Source of the DNA: Bacteroidota bacterium | Lineage (GTDB): Bacteria; Bacteroidota; Rhodothermia; Rhodothermales; Rubricoccaceae | Direction: 5' to 3' | DNA: 14,386 bases | NCBI GenBank assembly: GCA_022564455.1 | Contig: JADFLK010000011.1 | Location: 1 to 14,386, forward strand | Shown here: positions 12,970 through 14,386 of the stretch, in pieces | Layout of the letters: every line of letters starts with the position of its first letter | Numbering within the stretch: position 1 is the stretch's first letter | Made by a program: the position numbers and the translations under genes | Notes under the pieces: generated by a model | The model's input: only the letters and a program-made list of their open reading frames with translations | Databases searched by the model: none | What the model was told of the DNA's origin: nothing

Positions 12970-14354
12970 AACTCCAGTTCCACACCCTGCTTGGGGATGA
13001 GGACGTTTACCTCGGGGTGGAAGAAGGTGATGTTGTCTTTCATCCACTTTTTGGCAACGGTCTCGCCGTGGACGAGCACGATGGTCTTCGGCTTCATGCG
13101 CTCCACGAGCTTGATGAGGTCGCGGCGATGCGCGTGGCCGGAGAAGCGGAACCGTTCTACGTTGGCATGGACGGGTTGCTGCCCCGCGTCCGCGTCCAGC
13201 ACCACCTTCGCGCCCGGCCCCTTTTTGGCTGCCTTCTGGAGGCGGTCGCCCGGCGAGCCCGCCTTCGAGAAGCCGACGAAGAAGACGCCGTTTTTCTCGT
13301 GGCCGATAAGATCCTGCGCCAGCCGGTTCGAGAGCGTCCGCTCGAACATCATCCCACTCGCCACCACGTAGATGGCAGGTTCGCGGAGCGTTTCCTCAAG
13401 GCGGGTGCGGGAGTTGGGCACACGGTACTGCTCCACGTTGAAAACCTCGAAGTCCGGGTCGTGGCGGGGAGAAGAAAACCGCGTACTGTCGTAGATGCCG
13501 GAGAGCGCACGGGCCTGCCCGGCAGTGTACACGGGCACGTCGCTCGGAACGATTCCGCGGCGCTTGAACCGGTCGATCAGGGCCAGAATCTCCTGCGAAC
13601 GGCCGAGAGCGAAGACGGGTACCAGCACGGAGCCGCCCTGACTAATGACACCGGCGAGTGCTTTCCCGAAGCGCTTTTCCTCGGACTTGCGCGTCGTCAT
13701 TTCGGCCTCCGGGTCTGCGCCGAGCGTGGTTTCGAGAAAGAGGACGTCGATGGGAGCCTCGGGGTAGTCGCCGCCGGGCTGGATGGCCTGTGGACTGATG
13801 CCGGTATCAGATGTATAGAAAAACCGGCGCATCGTTCCTCGTTCCTCTGCCTCCAAAAGCACACCGACAGCGCCTAGAACATGCCCGGCATGGTAGAAAC
13901 GCCCGGTGAGCGGCGACGTGGCTTTCAGGCCGGAGAAATCGAGATCCGTGTCGAGCAAGTGCCCTTCGTAGATGTACGACAGGGCCTCGACGGTTTCCAC
14001 ATCAAAGACAGGCTCGGCACTCGTTGTGCCCTCGCGCATCCGGCGCCTCTGCAACCGCGCCGACGACGGCAGCAGAACGTCCGCCAGCAACAAGGTGGGC
14101 TTCGACATGTGGACCCGCGCGTGGGCTACGCGGTTCATGAGCACGGGCAACGAGCCCATGTGGTCGTGGTGGGCGTGGGTGATCACCACGTGGTCCACCG
14201 GCCGGTCCTGCAAGAGATGAAAAGGAGGAAGGGAAGCCGCGCCATCCCGATTCGGGTCCATCCCCGCATCCAGCACGATGCCCGTTCCGGCTATTTCAAG
14301 GTGGTGACACGAGGCCGCGATTTCGTCGGTGTCACCGAGAGAGAGGTATTTCAT
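12966..14354 (-). CDS. Beta-CASP metallo-beta-lactamase fold RNA nuclease (CPSF73/YsxC-exonuclease-like MBL)
   Basis: A 462-residue cytoplasmic protein. The metallo-beta-lactamase core shows VVITHAHHDHMGSLPVL (HAHHDH at 60-65, motif 2), YHAGHVLGA with H158 (motif 3) and YTSDTG with D183 (motif 4). The beta-CASP insertion (about 208-400) carries GGSVLVPVFALGRSQEIL (G251-E255) and YVVASGMMFERT (329-340). The C-terminal MBL/RMMBL part has RFSGHAHRRDLI with H407 and IVLVHGE with H429. The combination is that of prokaryotic CPSF73-like nucleases, which cut or trim RNA using two zinc ions. ETTLG at 208-212 stands where many relatives have ESTYG. Length is normal. It is the first gene of the minus-strand run and its TGA overlaps the start of the DUF3267 gene. 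The upstream 32 bp show no SD. Confidence 0.9.
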   Translation of the reverse strand: MKYLSLGDTDEIAASCHHLEIAGTGIVLDAGMDPNRDGAASLPPFHLLQDRPVDHVVITHAHHDHMGSLPVLMNRVAHARVHMSKPTLLLADVLLPSSARLQRRRMREGTTSAEPVFDVETVEALSYIYEGHLLDTDLDFSGLKATSPLTGRFYHAGHVLGAVGVLLEAEERGTMRRFFYTSDTGISPQAIQPGGDYPEAPIDVLFLETTLGADPEAEMTTRKSEEKRFGKALAGVISQGGSVLVPVFALGRSQEILALIDRFKRRGIVPSDVPVYTAGQARALSGIYDSTRFSSPRHDPDFEVFNVEQYRVPNSRTRLEETLREPAIYVVASGMMFERTLSNRLAQDLIGHEKNGVFFVGFSKAGSPGDRLQKAAKKGPGAKVVLDADAGQQPVHANVERFRFSGHAHRRDLIKLVERMKPKTIVLVHGETVAKKWMKDNITFFHPEVNVLIPKQGVELEL

Positions 14355-14386
14355 TTCTGCTGGAGAGACAAAAAAGTGAGGCGGCC

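Noticed and set aside
12912..13877. Plus-strand open frame (321 codons) opposite the beta-CASP nuclease
   Set aside because: The opposite strand has every motif of the nuclease; this frame is His/Arg/Val-rich with no domain pattern.

Overview
The window is a GC-rich bacterial chromosome segment (roughly 58-60% G+C by eye) with ordinary gene density. It looks like a Bacteroidota-type genome, most plausibly a member of Rhodothermota (Salinibacter/Rhodothermus relatives). Pointers are the general lack of Shine-Dalgarno sites, two Bacteroidota-like -33/-7 promoter candidates, a divergent stand-alone GroES-like protein, a LemA-TPM gene pair, and short word-like repeats (GGTTAGAAGGTT, ATTTCGG, GGTGTCAGG) of a kind I associate with such genomes. 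The lineage call is inference.

Layout. (1) 1-199, minus: the N-terminus of a PLP-dependent transsulfuration enzyme that runs off the left edge. (2) 329-691, plus: a small lipoprotein. (3) 723-4777, minus: an envelope-oriented gene run, transcribed lemA -> TPM-domain protein -> TPR protein -> LysM/RlpA-like protein -> CPBP membrane protease. Its two widest gaps are filled with degenerate purine-rich repeat tracts. (4) 4873-5244, plus: a GroES-like gene divergent from lemA, with a perfect 10-N9-10 inverted repeat in the shared promoter region. (5) 5254-8138, plus: a regulatory stretch (palindrome, repeated GCCGGTCG, promoter, hairpin, strong SD), then an Amt ammonium transporter, a TorF-like outer-membrane barrel and a DoxX-like membrane protein that seems to start at ATA. 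(6) 8162-14354, minus: a run transcribed beta-CASP metallo-beta-lactamase nuclease -> DUF3267-type zincin membrane protein (4-nt overlap) -> single-cysteine thioredoxin-fold protein -> single-cysteine DsbA-like protein -> a 975-residue FAD plus Fe-S oxidoreductase with an intergenic-type 7-bp repeat embedded in frame.

How the genes may work together: region 3 is concerned with the membrane and peptidoglycan. Region 5 is a nitrogen-uptake unit in which an outer-membrane channel would feed the inner-membrane ammonium transporter. Region 6 mixes RNA processing, membrane proteolysis and redox chemistry, and its tight spacing suggests co-transcription rather than a single pathway.

I found no tRNA, rRNA, CRISPR array, transposase or phage gene, and no clear new defence or biosynthetic system. 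The most interesting signals are small: the repeat that entered a coding sequence in frame, the operator-like inverted repeat with CIRCE geometry but a different sequence beside a GroES-like gene, the dense regulatory region before amt, the ATA start, and the pair of one-cysteine thioredoxin-fold proteins.
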